DNA of 8,202 nucleotides, taken from NCBI GenBank assembly GCA_007128045.1, contig SKYG01000237.1, forward strand, positions 1 through 8,202, in the 5' to 3' direction. The translations under genes and the position numbers were made by a program. Shown piece by piece: positions 1 through 5,985 of this stretch; the stretch's first letter is position 1; every line of letters starts with the position of its first letter. The stretch is from Bacteroidales bacterium (GTDB taxonomy: Bacteria; Bacteroidota; Bacteroidia; Bacteroidales; UBA7960). Below the pieces are notes generated by a model that was not told the origin of the DNA, did no database searches, and saw nothing but the letters and a program-made list of their open reading frames with translations.

Positions 1-111
1 CATAGTCTGATTTTTAAAAATTCACACCATATGTGCAATATAATGCCCTTTTATTTGTATTGGCAGTAAATTGTTCTGGATATGTAAATCCCAGAGGATG
101 TCTAACCTAAA

Positions 112-1512
112 CTATTTCCCAATACAGAACTTCCCAAAGATCTCCCCTAATATCTCATCGGAAGTCACCTGACCGGTGATGGTGCCCAGGTGGTGCAGGG
201 CTCTGCGCAGGTCGATGGAAAGCAGATCGCCGGAAACATGCTGCTCCAGGCCATCCTTAATAGCCTCTACAGCCTTGGCGGCTTGCGCCAGCGCTTCGTA
301 ATGGCGACTGTTAGTCACCATGGCATGGTTTTCCTCCTGCGATGACAGGTTCACCGAATCCAGCAAACTGTCGGTGATCAGGTTGATGTTTTCCTTGCGC
401 TTGGCAGATACAAAGATGGTCTCCCACTCCACCAGCTCCCTGAAATGATGCGGGATCTCTTCCATCAGGTCGATCTTGTTGGCAATCAAAATCAAACGTT
501 TGGGCTCATCACCAAGGTGCTGCCTGAAATCATTGGTCGTTTCCTGTATCTCCTCAAGGCTGGTCTCACTTACATCAAACAGGTATAAGATAATGGCCGC
601 CTGCCTGATCTTCTCATAGGTACGCTCAATGCCTACGGTCTCAATCACATCCTGACTCTCGCGCAATCCTGCAGTATCAATGAACCGGAAGCTCACACCC
701 TTTATGCTGATCACATCTTCGATGGCATCCCTGGTGGTGCCGGGTATCTCGCTCACAATGGCCCTTTCCTCATTCAGGATGGCATTCAGAAGGGTCGACT
801 TGCCTACGTTGGGCTTCCCGATAATGGCCACCGGAATGCCATTCTTCAGCACATTGCCCGTGGCAAATGACTCCCTAAGACCAGTTACCTCAACTTCAAG
901 CTGTTCCAACAACGCCACCAGCTTTGCACGGTCGGCAAACTCCACATCCTCATCACTGAAGTCAAGCTCCAGTTCGATCAAAGCGGCAAATTCCAGCAAA
1001 CGGCTGCGCAACGCCCTGATGCGGTCAGAGAAATGCCCACGCATCTGCCTGAAAGCGATCTGGTGCGATGCTGCGGAGTTGGATGCGATCAGGTCGGCCA
1101 CCGCCTCGGCCTGCGACAAGTCCATACGCCCATTCATGAATGCCCTGAGGGTGAACTCGCCCGGCCGGGCTATGCGCGCCCCACCATCCATGCACAACTT
1201 CAGAATCTGTTGCTGGATATAAGGCGAACCATGACAGGATATCTCTACTATGTCCTCGCCAGTATAGCTGTTGGGCGCCACGAACTTTGTCAGCAACACC
1301 TCATCAACAGCCGCCTCTCCATCCATTACCTGCCCGAAAAACATCCTGTGCGACTCCGCTTTGTTTAGTTTTAAGCCCTTTTTTCGTGGGATGAAGATGC
1401 TGCCGGCAATCTCTATTGCCTTTTCTCCCGACATACGAATCACCGCGATGGCGGCATTGCCCGGGGCTGTAGCCGGAGCACAAATGGTGTCTTTGGAGTC
1501 GTAGTTTTTCAT
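112..1512 (-). CDS. mnmE: tRNA uridine-5-carboxymethylaminomethyl modification GTPase MnmE (TrmE)
   Basis: This is a 466-residue protein, the usual family length. With MnmG, MnmE installs the carboxymethylaminomethyl group at C5 of wobble uridine 34 in certain tRNAs, in the cytoplasm. The N-terminal tetrahydrofolate-binding domain (about 1-120) starts with the conserved DTICAPATAPGNAAIAVIR stretch. A helical domain follows, then an inserted G domain: GKPNVGKS (232-239), TTRD (259-262), DTAG (279-282), NKID (345-348) and SAK (369-371). The C-terminus is the diagnostic FCIGK, with the catalytic Cys at 463. I chose the ATG at 1512 over an in-frame ATG at 1554. The family begins just before DTI, the extra 14 residues match nothing expected, and a promoter-like box lies inside that extension. 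It is divergent from sucD and ends with TAG. The 111 bases downstream, to the left edge, hold no gene or clear terminator that I can see. Confidence 0.97.
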   Translation of the reverse strand: MKNYDSKDTICAPATAPGNAAIAVIRMSGEKAIEIAGSIFIPRKKGLKLNKAESHRMFFGQVMDGEAAVDEVLLTKFVAPNSYTGEDIVEISCHGSPYIQQQILKLCMDGGARIARPGEFTLRAFMNGRMDLSQAEAVADLIASNSAASHQIAFRQMRGHFSDRIRALRSRLLEFAALIELELDFSDEDVEFADRAKLVALLEQLEVEVTGLRESFATGNVLKNGIPVAIIGKPNVGKSTLLNAILNEERAIVSEIPGTTRDAIEDVISIKGVSFRFIDTAGLRESQDVIETVGIERTYEKIRQAAIILYLFDVSETSLEEIQETTNDFRQHLGDEPKRLILIANKIDLMEEIPHHFRELVEWETIFVSAKRKENINLITDSLLDSVNLSSQEENHAMVTNSRHYEALAQAAKAVEAIKDGLEQHVSGDLLSIDLRRALHHLGTITGQVTSDEILGEIFGKFCIGK

Positions 1513-1541
1513 GGCTGTAGATTTGGGGATTGTTATGCTAA

Positions 1542-1549
1542 CAAAAATA
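1542..1549 (-). promoter_or_regulatory. Candidate -7 box for mnmE
   Basis: Read on the minus strand this is TATTTTTG, a full match to the Bacteroidota -7 consensus TAnnTTTG. It would place transcription start about 20-25 bases before the mnmE ATG at 1512. I found no TTTG at the expected distance upstream, so the match rests on the -7 element alone in AT-rich DNA. Confidence 0.35.
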
Positions 1550-1590
1550 ATCAATAAATGATACGAAGTGGGAAAATAAACAATCTTGAA

Positions 1591-1635
1591 GTCTGAAAGT
1601 CTGAAGGTCTGAAGGTCGAAGGTCGAAGGTCAAAA
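1591..1635. repeat. Octamer/heptamer array, purine-rich arm, mnmE-sucD spacer
   Basis: Six tandem units are visible. Three octamers of the type GTCTGAAG (1591-1614) are followed by three heptamers of the type GTCGAAG or GTCAAAA (1615-1635). The period slips from 8 to 7 partway. Bases 1622-1634 are exactly complementary to 1707-1719 in the facing array, so the two arms form an inverted repeat around a roughly 50-base central segment. Confidence 0.85.
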
Positions 1636-1664
1636 AAAATAACCAGTCATTGAGAGAAAATCAC

Positions 1665-1672
1665 TATTTTTG
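1665..1672 (+). promoter_or_regulatory. Candidate -7 box for sucD
   Basis: TATTTTTG matches the Bacteroidota -7 consensus TAnnTTTG and sits in the only non-repetitive part of the mnmE-sucD spacer, between the two repeat arms. The nearest upstream TTG (1650-1652) is only 12 bases away, shorter than the usual spacing of about 19, so the -33 element is not convincing. If it is real, the sucD leader would be about 85 bases, nearly all of it repeat. Confidence 0.35.
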
Positions 1673-1684
1673 AACTATAACATT

Positions 1685-1765
1685 TTTCGACTTTCGACTT
1701 TCGACCTTTGACCTTCGACTTTCAACATTAAACTCCTAAACTCTTAAACTCCTAAACTCTTTCCT
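1685..1765 (+). repeat. Heptamer/octamer array forming the sucD leader
   Basis: An unbroken run of 11 units ends at the base before the sucD ATG. Seven heptamers (TTTCGAC three times, then CTTTGAC, CTTCGAC, TTTCAAC, ATTAAAC) fill 1685-1733. Three octamers of the type TCCTAAAC or TCTTAAAC fill 1734-1757. A degenerate last unit, TCTTTCCT, fills 1758-1765. Every unit but the last ends in AC preceded by a purine. The run contains no Shine-Dalgarno site. Confidence 0.88.
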
Positions 1766-2638
1766 ATGGGTGTTCTCGTAAACAAAAACTCCAAAGTCAT
1801 CGTCCAGGGCTTTACAGGCTCTGAAGGCACCTTTCATGCCACCCAGATGATCGAATATGGCACCAATGTGGTTGGGGGTGTCACTCCGGGCAAAGGCGGA
1901 CAAACTCACCTCGACAGACCTGTCTTCAATACGGTAAAAGATGCCGTGACACAAGCCGGGGCCAATGTCAGCGTGATCTTTGTCCCTCCGCCATTTGCCG
2001 CCGACGCCATCATGGAGGCCGCTGAGGCTGGTATTGGGGTGGTGGTATGCATTACCGAAGGCATCCCGGTACAGGATATGGTGAAAGTAAAAGAATATAT
2101 CAGCGACAAAAACGTGCGTTTGATTGGCCCCAACTGCCCGGGTGTGATCACCCCCGGTGAGGCCAAAGTTGGCATCATGCCAGGGTTTATTCATAACCCG
2201 GGAACCGTAGGCATTGTTTCCCGTTCAGGTACCCTAACCTATGAAGCTGTCGACCAGGTTACCAAAGCCGGATTAGGTCAATCGACCTGCATCGGTATAG
2301 GTGGAGATCCCATACCAGGTACTACCATTAAAGAAGCTGTTGAATTGCTGATGAATGATCCCGCTACCGAGGGCCTCATCATGATTGGCGAGATCGGAGG
2401 CAATATGGAAGCAGAGGCAGCGTATTATATCCGCGACCATGGCACTAAGCCCGTGGTCAGCTTTATCGCCGGCGCCACCGCGCCCGCAGGACGAACCATG
2501 GGCCATGCCGGCGCCATCATCGGAGGCAAGGAAGATACCGCACAGGCCAAAAAGAAGATCCTTACTGAATGCGGCGTGCATGTGGTAGACTCACCCGCCA
2601 ACATCGGTACCCGGATGGCTGACGTTTTAAAGAAATAA
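1766..2638 (+). CDS. sucD: Succinyl-CoA synthetase (ADP/GDP-forming), alpha subunit
   Basis: This 290-residue protein is full length for the family. The SucCD complex interconverts succinyl-CoA plus NDP and phosphate with succinate, CoA and NTP in the TCA cycle, in the cytoplasm. The N-terminal CoA-binding Rossmann domain opens with VLVNKNSKVIVQGFTGSEG, the hallmark start, and contains GPNCPG at 121-126. The C-terminal ligase domain has GIGGDPIPGT (177-186), GEIGGNMEAEAA (208-219) and GHAGAIIGGK (246-255). The His at 247 corresponds to the phosphorylated catalytic His. The ATG at 1766 fits the expected N-terminus exactly and directly follows the repeat array. The beta-subunit gene sucC is not adjacent: upstream is divergent mnmE and downstream is a repeat block followed by an aminotransferase. 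It must lie elsewhere in the genome for the enzyme to work. Confidence 0.98.
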   Translation: MGVLVNKNSKVIVQGFTGSEGTFHATQMIEYGTNVVGGVTPGKGGQTHLDRPVFNTVKDAVTQAGANVSVIFVPPPFAADAIMEAAEAGIGVVVCITEGIPVQDMVKVKEYISDKNVRLIGPNCPGVITPGEAKVGIMPGFIHNPGTVGIVSRSGTLTYEAVDQVTKAGLGQSTCIGIGGDPIPGTTIKEAVELLMNDPATEGLIMIGEIGGNMEAEAAYYIRDHGTKPVVSFIAGATAPAGRTMGHAGAIIGGKEDTAQAKKKILTECGVHVVDSPANIGTRMADVLKK

Positions 2639-2644
2639 TTAATT

Positions 2645-2862
2645 AACCGCAGTAACGCAGAGAAAAGATAACCGCAGAGTAACGCAGGGAAAAAGACAAC
2701 CACAGAGTAACGCAGGGAAAAAGATAACCGCAAAGTAACGCAGAGAAAAGATAACCGCAGAGTAACGCAGGGAAAAAGATAACCGCAAAGTAATGCAGAG
2801 AAAAAGATAACCGCAAAGTAACGCAGAGAAAAAGATAATCGTAAAGTAATGCAGAGTTTTTC
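2645..2862 (+). repeat. 28-base tandem repeat array, about eight copies, downstream of sucD
   Basis: The unit starts AACCGC, contains GTAACGCAG and ends GAAAAAGAT. Copies begin at 2645, 2670, 2698, 2726, 2753, 2781, 2809 and 2837, with lengths 25, 28, 28, 27, 28, 28 and 28. The last copy decays after about 20 bases. Copies differ by a few substitutions (GAGT or AAGT, ACGC or ATGC, CAGAG or CAGGG). The array begins six bases after the sucD stop. A reading frame on the minus strand through it is an artefact of the repeat and is not called. Confidence 0.93.
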
Positions 2863-2889
2863 ACATAAAGCGCTAAGAAAAATCTAATG

Positions 2890-2980
2890 AACTCTGCGGT
2901 TAAAATGTATTAAACCTGCGTTCTCTGCGAATAACTCTGCGTTCCTCTGCGGTTAAAAACTTGAATATCTGCGGTAAAGA
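2890..2980 (-). repeat. Inverted, scattered copies of the 28-base repeat motif upstream of the aminotransferase
   Basis: ACTCTGCGGTTA at 2891-2902 and CTCTGCGGTTA near 2945-2955 are reverse complements of the core of the 28-base unit on the left (TAACCGCAGAGT). Shorter pieces lie between and after them: CTGCGTTCTCTGCG, AACTCTGCGTTCCTCTGCGG and ATCTGCGGTAA. Spacing is irregular, unlike the left array. With 2645-2862 this makes a large imperfect inverted repeat filling the spacer. It stops about 13 bases before the next ATG. Confidence 0.8.
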
Positions 2981-2992
2981 AAAAAGCCGCAT

Positions 2993-4168
2993 ATGACTTC
3001 AAAAGCTTTGTTCTTTAAGCATCTGGCGCAGACCTCCAACTTCCCGATGGCTCTGGAAATTGAGAGGGCTGAGGGTATGTATATGTACGACCCGCAAGGC
3101 AAGCCCTACCTCGACCTGATCAGTGGCATTGGCGTCAGTGCCCTGGGGCATCGCCACCCGGATGTCGTTAAGGCCATCCATGAACAGCTCGACAAATACA
3201 TGCACCTGATGGTCTATGGTGAATTTATCCAGTCGCCACAGGTGCAACTGGCCACAATGCTCACCGACAACCTCCCCGACCCTCTCGACAATGTCTACTT
3301 CGTGAACTCTGGCAGCGAGGCCGTTGAAGGGGCCCTCAAGCTGGCCAAAAGACACACCGGACGAACTCAGATCATTGCCTTCCGCAATGCATACCATGGC
3401 AGCACCCACGGCTCATTAAGCGTCACCGGCAATGAGTCTTTGAAAAACGCTTTCAGACCCCTATTGCCCGATGTGCTGCACCTCGACTACAACAAACCGG
3501 AGCAGCTTGAAAAGATCACCTCAAAAACAGCTTGCGTGATCGCCGAGACCATACAAGGTGAGGCCGGCGCAATAGTTCCTGATGCAGAGTTTATGACGGC
3601 CCTGCGCAACAGATGTTATGACACCGGCGCCTTGTTGATCCTTGATGAAATTCAATGTGGGATGGGTCGAACCGGCAAACTATGGGCCTTTGAGAACTTC
3701 AACATCGTACCTGACATCCTTACCCTGGCAAAAGGGCTGGGAGGAGGTATGCCCATCGGGGCATTCATTGCTTCCAAACAAATTATGCAATGCCTGACCC
3801 ATAATCCAGTGCTTGGACATATCACCACCTTCGGCGGAAATGCCGTATGTGCAACCACAGCCCATGCAACCCTGCAGATCATCCTGAAAGACGAGCTATG
3901 GAAAGAAGCTGCATATAAAGAACAGATCTTCCGGAGGCTGCTCATCCATCCCACGATAAAAAAAATCAGGGGCATTGGACTCATGCTGGCGGTCGAATTT
4001 GACAGCTTCGAACAAAATAAGAAGATCATCGACAAGTGCCTGCAGCGCGGACTGATCACCGACTGGTTCCTGTTTGCCGGCAATTGCCTGCGCATCGCAC
4101 CACCCCTGATCATCACAGAGAAACAAATAACAGAAGCTTGCCACACCATCATCGAATCTATAGATTGA
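2993..4168 (+). CDS. Class-III PLP-dependent aminotransferase (acetylornithine/ornithine aminotransferase-like)
   Basis: This 391-residue protein is typical of the ArgD-like branch of fold-type I aminotransferases, which move an amino group from an omega-amino donor to a keto acid in the cytoplasm. Visible motifs are the PLP phosphate site NSGSEA (105-110), YHGST (134-138), the cofactor Asp in LILDEIQCGMGRTGKLWAFE (Asp 218), the Schiff-base Lys 247 in TLAKGLGGGMPIGA, and TTFGGN (278-283) from the neighbouring subunit. The C-terminal domain has LRIAPPLIIT (366-375). Substrate cannot be fixed from sequence alone: acetylornithine, succinylornithine, ornithine and 4-aminobutyrate are all possible, and no arginine-biosynthesis genes are adjacent. 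The ATG at 2993 follows an A-rich stretch with no Shine-Dalgarno site. Most of its leader is the inverted repeat block. It ends with TGA, 104 bases before the next gene. Confidence 0.93.
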   Translation: MTSKALFFKHLAQTSNFPMALEIERAEGMYMYDPQGKPYLDLISGIGVSALGHRHPDVVKAIHEQLDKYMHLMVYGEFIQSPQVQLATMLTDNLPDPLDNVYFVNSGSEAVEGALKLAKRHTGRTQIIAFRNAYHGSTHGSLSVTGNESLKNAFRPLLPDVLHLDYNKPEQLEKITSKTACVIAETIQGEAGAIVPDAEFMTALRNRCYDTGALLILDEIQCGMGRTGKLWAFENFNIVPDILTLAKGLGGGMPIGAFIASKQIMQCLTHNPVLGHITTFGGNAVCATTAHATLQIILKDELWKEAAYKEQIFRRLLIHPTIKKIRGIGLMLAVEFDSFEQNKKIIDKCLQRGLITDWFLFAGNCLRIAPPLIITEKQITEACHTIIESID

Positions 4169-4178
4169 TCTATAAATA

Positions 4179-4209
4179 TTTGTTATAATGAAGATTCTGT
4201 TTATCTTTA
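4179..4209 (+). promoter_or_regulatory. Candidate Bacteroidota promoter for the acetyltransferase gene
   Basis: TTTG at 4179-4182 is followed after 19 bases by TATCTTTA at 4202-4209. This fits the -33/-7 arrangement TTTG-N19-TAnnTTTG with one mismatch, in the last base of the -7 box. It predicts a start near 4216 and a leader of roughly 57 bases before the ATG at 4273. It is the best promoter candidate in the window and suggests the gene is not only read through from the aminotransferase. Confidence 0.45.
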
Positions 4210-4272
4210 GCCAGGGTTTTTCGTGCGGAATCTAATGTATTCCTGCATATATTCACCTGCAAATAATAAGCG

Positions 4273-4980
4273 ATGGATTCTGACGTTCGCAGTCTTCTGA
4301 AGAGCAAGCCATTACAAAGCCTTCCGGTGATAGGCTTTTTCCAGAATTACCCTCCGGAGAAGGTCGTACGGCATGGTGATTTTCTCTTATTACTTGGCAC
4401 CAGCGACTATCCCTGGGCATACCTTTGTGGCGATAACCCGGAAGACCTGCTCCAGGTTCTGGAAACATTTAATTACGCAACTACCTACTTTGCCAATGTG
4501 GAGGAGTGGATGCTGCCTATTCTTACGCACCGGCACAACATTGAATGGAAACTCTCCACACACAGGTATTACCTTTCTACGGAACGCCATCTTGATCCCC
4601 CTGATGTGGAATCAAGAAGGCTCGACGCCTCTATGGCTGGATATATCTACGAACACTCGGCTTATAAAGACTTTACCTCTGAGATATATATCCGGGAAAG
4701 GCTGAAAAAAGATGTATCTGCCGGCGTGTGGGTAGACGGAAGGCTTGTCGGATGGGGACTTACCCACGACGATACCTCGCTGGGATTCCTTAATGTAGTC
4801 CCGGAATATAGAGGAAAAGGTCTGGGCGAAAGCATTTTGCGCGCCCTGATCCTCGAGAAACGCGCCCAGAAAGATAATATCTTCGTGAACATCGAACCGC
4901 ACAACCACCAATCCATCAACCTCATCAAAAAACTCGGATTCTCATTCGACAGGGAAGTCTGCTGGGTAAAGTTAACCTAG
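4273..4980 (+). CDS. GNAT-family N-acetyltransferase (FR47-like C-terminal domain)
   Basis: This is a 235-residue protein. The C-terminal half carries the GNAT acetyl-CoA fold: VWVDGRLVGWGL (152-163), beta-strand 4 plus motif A in NVVPEYRGKGLGESILRALI (174-193), where R-G-K-G-L-G is the pyrophosphate-binding loop, and NHQSINLIKKLGFSF (211-225), the motif-B helix and strand. The N-terminal 110 residues are not a second obvious GNAT core. Such two-part proteins occur among FR47/glycine-acyltransferase-like members. The acceptor (small molecule or protein amine) cannot be told from sequence. There is no signal peptide or membrane segment, so it is probably cytoplasmic. The ATG at 4273 is the first in frame and no ribosome-binding site is visible. 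It converges on mrpG with 21 bases between the two stop codons. Confidence 0.88.
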   Translation: MDSDVRSLLKSKPLQSLPVIGFFQNYPPEKVVRHGDFLLLLGTSDYPWAYLCGDNPEDLLQVLETFNYATTYFANVEEWMLPILTHRHNIEWKLSTHRYYLSTERHLDPPDVESRRLDASMAGYIYEHSAYKDFTSEIYIRERLKKDVSAGVWVDGRLVGWGLTHDDTSLGFLNVVPEYRGKGLGESILRALILEKRAQKDNIFVNIEPHNHQSINLIKKLGFSFDREVCWVKLT

Positions 4981-5001
4981 AAAAGAATCGCATTCAGGCT
5001 A

Positions 5002-5364
5002 TTATGCATCTGGGGCGAAATATTTTTCGCCCCTACTGTCATTATCTTCCTCAGCCATTTCATCCAATACATACCCTTCGCCGGTGGGCACCTTCATATG
5101 ATGCGATACCCTGGCCAGCATATGTGTACCAATGGGGGCAGTAAATATCACGAACAACACAACCATCAGTGCCTCGATACCCACTATCCATTGCGGATGC
5201 CAGATAAATACGGCCGCCAGCATCAATATGGCACCCAATGATGCCGCTTTTGTGATGGCATGCATCCGCATATATACGTCAGGCAGCTTCACCACACCAA
5301 TGGCAGCTACCAACATAAACAATGAACCCAAGATCAAAAAAATCGCTGTTATCCATTCTAACAT
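5002..5364 (-). CDS. mrpG: Mrp/Mnh-type Na+/H+ antiporter subunit G
   Basis: This 120-residue membrane protein is the last gene visible in the operon. MrpG is a small subunit needed for assembly and activity of the multi-subunit cation/proton antiporter in the inner membrane. Three hydrophobic segments are visible (about 4-24, 42-57 and 60-80). Family signatures include KLPDVYMRMHAITKAASLG (26-44) and FTAPIGTHMLARVSH (74-88). The start at 5364 gives the expected short N-terminus MLEWI. The last 12 residues, DSRGEKYFAPDA, are largely encoded by a palindromic intergenic-type repeat (5012-5036) whose sister copy lies between mrpE and mrpF. The tail is therefore probably acquired rather than conserved. 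The gene lies 134 bases beyond mrpF, and repeats fill most of that spacer. Confidence 0.95.
   Translation of the reverse strand: MLEWITAIFLILGSLFMLVAAIGVVKLPDVYMRMHAITKAASLGAILMLAAVFIWHPQWIVGIEALMVVLFVIFTAPIGTHMLARVSHHMKVPTGEGYVLDEMAEEDNDSRGEKYFAPDA
5012..5036. repeat. Palindromic repeat copy A, inside the 3' end of mrpG
   Basis: GGGGCGAAA (5012-5020) and TTTCGCCCC (5025-5033) form a perfect 9-base-pair stem around a four-base loop, followed by TAC. The 24 bases 5013-5036 match 5869-5892 in the same orientation with a single difference. It overlaps coding sequence and has no T-run on either side, so I do not call it an intrinsic terminator. Confidence 0.85.
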
Positions 5365-5381
5365 GACTATGTTGTTTATTT

Positions 5382-5413
5382 GTTGATTCGTTGATTTGTT
5401 GATTTGTTGATTA
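5382..5413. repeat. Octamer array in the mrpG leader
   Basis: Four consecutive octamers of the type GTTGATTT on the plus strand (5382-5413) vary only in the last base. A degraded unit lies between them and the mrpG ATG at 5364. On the mrpG coding strand the units read AAATCAAC, again ending in AAC like the sucD leader units. Confidence 0.88.
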
Positions 5414-5430
5414 AAGTCCTTTGGCTTTGT

Positions 5431-5472
5431 ATGAGATCCCTCACTTACGTTCGGGACTTCGCTTCGCTCCGC
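5431..5472. repeat. Probable dispersed spacer element in the mrpF-mrpG gap
   Basis: This GC-richer block lies between two octamer arrays. It reads GAGATCCCTCACTTACG, then TTCGGGAC, then the short iterations TTCGCTTCGC and TCCGC. It has weak inverted symmetry (TCCC and GGGA) and no reading frame of note. Similar strings are, to my recollection, scattered in environmental Bacteroidota genomes, but there is only one copy here, so its repeat status is inferred. Confidence 0.4.
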
Positions 5473-5520
5473 TTTCAGACATTCAGACTTTTTGACCTTC
5501 AGACTTTTTGACTTTTTGAT
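5473..5520. repeat. Octamer array overlapping the 3' end of mrpF
   Basis: Six exact-length octamers are in perfect register on the plus strand: TTTCAGAC, ATTCAGAC, TTTTTGAC, CTTCAGAC, TTTTTGAC and TTTTTGAT. The mrpF stop codon (TGA, 5499-5501 on the minus strand) and its last codons lie inside the array, so the array defines where the protein ends. Confidence 0.9.
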
Positions 5521-5807
5521 TGTTTATACAAATACTTCGCAAAGGCAATAGTGCCCATAAACACCAACAAGGCAATCACCACTGCTACATTCAGATACAC
5601 GGTTTTCCCGGTAAGCATAATATAGGTGGCGATCAGGCCTATAACCAGCGAAGCAACAAGATCCATCACCACAATCCTGTCAGGTAAAGACGGCCCCATC
5701 AGCAAGCGGTACAGTCCCGCGAACAACGACACCGTCAGACAAAAAAAGCTGAAATACACCGCGAAACTTAACACGGGATAAGACTCCAGAACTGATTCCA
5801 TATTCAT
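5499..5807 (-). CDS. mrpF: Mrp/Mnh-type Na+/H+ antiporter subunit F
   Basis: This 102-residue membrane protein is a small subunit of the Mrp antiporter complex. It has three predicted transmembrane segments (about 12-35, 47-67 and 73-93). The family motif MGPSLPDRIVVMDLVASLVIG (37-57) contains the conserved Asp residues of LPDR (Asp 43) and MDL (Asp 49); an Asp in this region is reported as important in MrpF. I chose the ATG at 5807. The ATG at 5801 (MESV) is equally possible, while an in-frame ATG at 5837 adds ten residues unlike the family. An A-run precedes the chosen start, with no Shine-Dalgarno site. The family part ends at about FMGTIAFAKYL, and the last residues (KQSKSQKV) and the TGA come from an octamer array. 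Confidence 0.93.
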   Translation of the reverse strand: MNMESVLESYPVLSFAVYFSFFCLTVSLFAGLYRLLMGPSLPDRIVVMDLVASLVIGLIATYIMLTGKTVYLNVAVVIALLVFMGTIAFAKYLYKQSKSQKV

Positions 5808-5868
5808 TTTTTTTAATGTTCCAGTACAACTATTCAATTTCTATGGGCTGTTGATGACTTCGATTCAT

Positions 5869-5892
5869 GGGCGAAAGATTTTTCGCCCCTAC
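5869..5892. repeat. Palindromic repeat copy B, mrpE-mrpF spacer
   Basis: GGGCGAAA (5869-5876) and TTTCGCCC (5881-5888) form an 8-base-pair stem around GATT, followed by CTAC. It matches 5013-5036 at 23 of 24 bases in the same orientation. Here it lies in non-coding sequence, and ACAATT follows it. Confidence 0.87.
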
Positions 5893-5900
5893 AATTTGTC

Positions 5901-5920
5901 GGACAGGCCCAGTCCTGTCC
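5901..5920. repeat. Second palindrome, GGACAGG/CCTGTCC
   Basis: GGACAGG (5901-5907) and CCTGTCC (5914-5920) pair around a six-base loop, eight bases after palindrome B. Both palindromes are followed by CTACAATT, so they look like two modules sharing a flank. There is no T-run to suggest a terminator. Confidence 0.75.
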
Positions 5921-5925
5921 CTACA

Positions 5926-5981
5926 ATTCAACAATTCAACAGCTCAACTTCTAAACTCCTCAACTCCTCAACTCTTAAACT
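5926..5981. repeat. Octamer array directly downstream of mrpE
   Basis: Seven octamers stand in perfect register on the plus strand: ATTCAACA twice, GCTCAACT, TCTAAACT, CCTCAACT twice, and CTTAAACT. On the coding strand they read as purine-rich units such as AGTTGAGG, beginning four bases after the mrpE stop (5986-5988). The sequence differs from the arrays next to mrpF, but the 8-base step and the RAC core are the same. Confidence 0.9.
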
Positions 5982-5985
5982 TTCT

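Noticed and set aside
1..111. Possible gene or RNA at the left edge.
   Set aside because: No frame longer than about a dozen codons, no tRNA-like cloverleaf and no clear terminator could be seen in this AT-rich segment.
1513..1554. Upstream ATG for mnmE at 1554.
   Set aside because: The 14 added residues do not resemble the family N-terminus, and the segment contains the promoter-like TATTTTTG box.
1736..2194. A 152-residue frame antisense to sucD, and similar frames opposite mnmE, the aminotransferase and mrpD.
   Set aside because: They lie wholly opposite genes with clear family motifs, show no recognisable domain, and have residue composition typical of shadow frames.
2645..2862. The regular 28-base repeats could be a CRISPR array.
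   Set aside because: Units abut directly with no unique spacers between them, copies diverge from each other, and no cas gene is present. They are simple tandem repeats.
2643..2864. A 73-residue reading frame on the minus strand, rich in LRYSAVIF-like hydrophobic repeats, could be a small membrane protein.
   Set aside because: It is a translation of the tandem repeat itself. The 28-base period rotates the frame, so its periodicity is a by-product of the DNA repeat.
5012..5033. The strong GC-rich hairpin between the convergent acetyltransferase and mrpG genes as an intrinsic terminator.
   Set aside because: It lies inside the mrpG coding region, lacks a T-run on either strand, and recurs in another spacer as part of a repeat.
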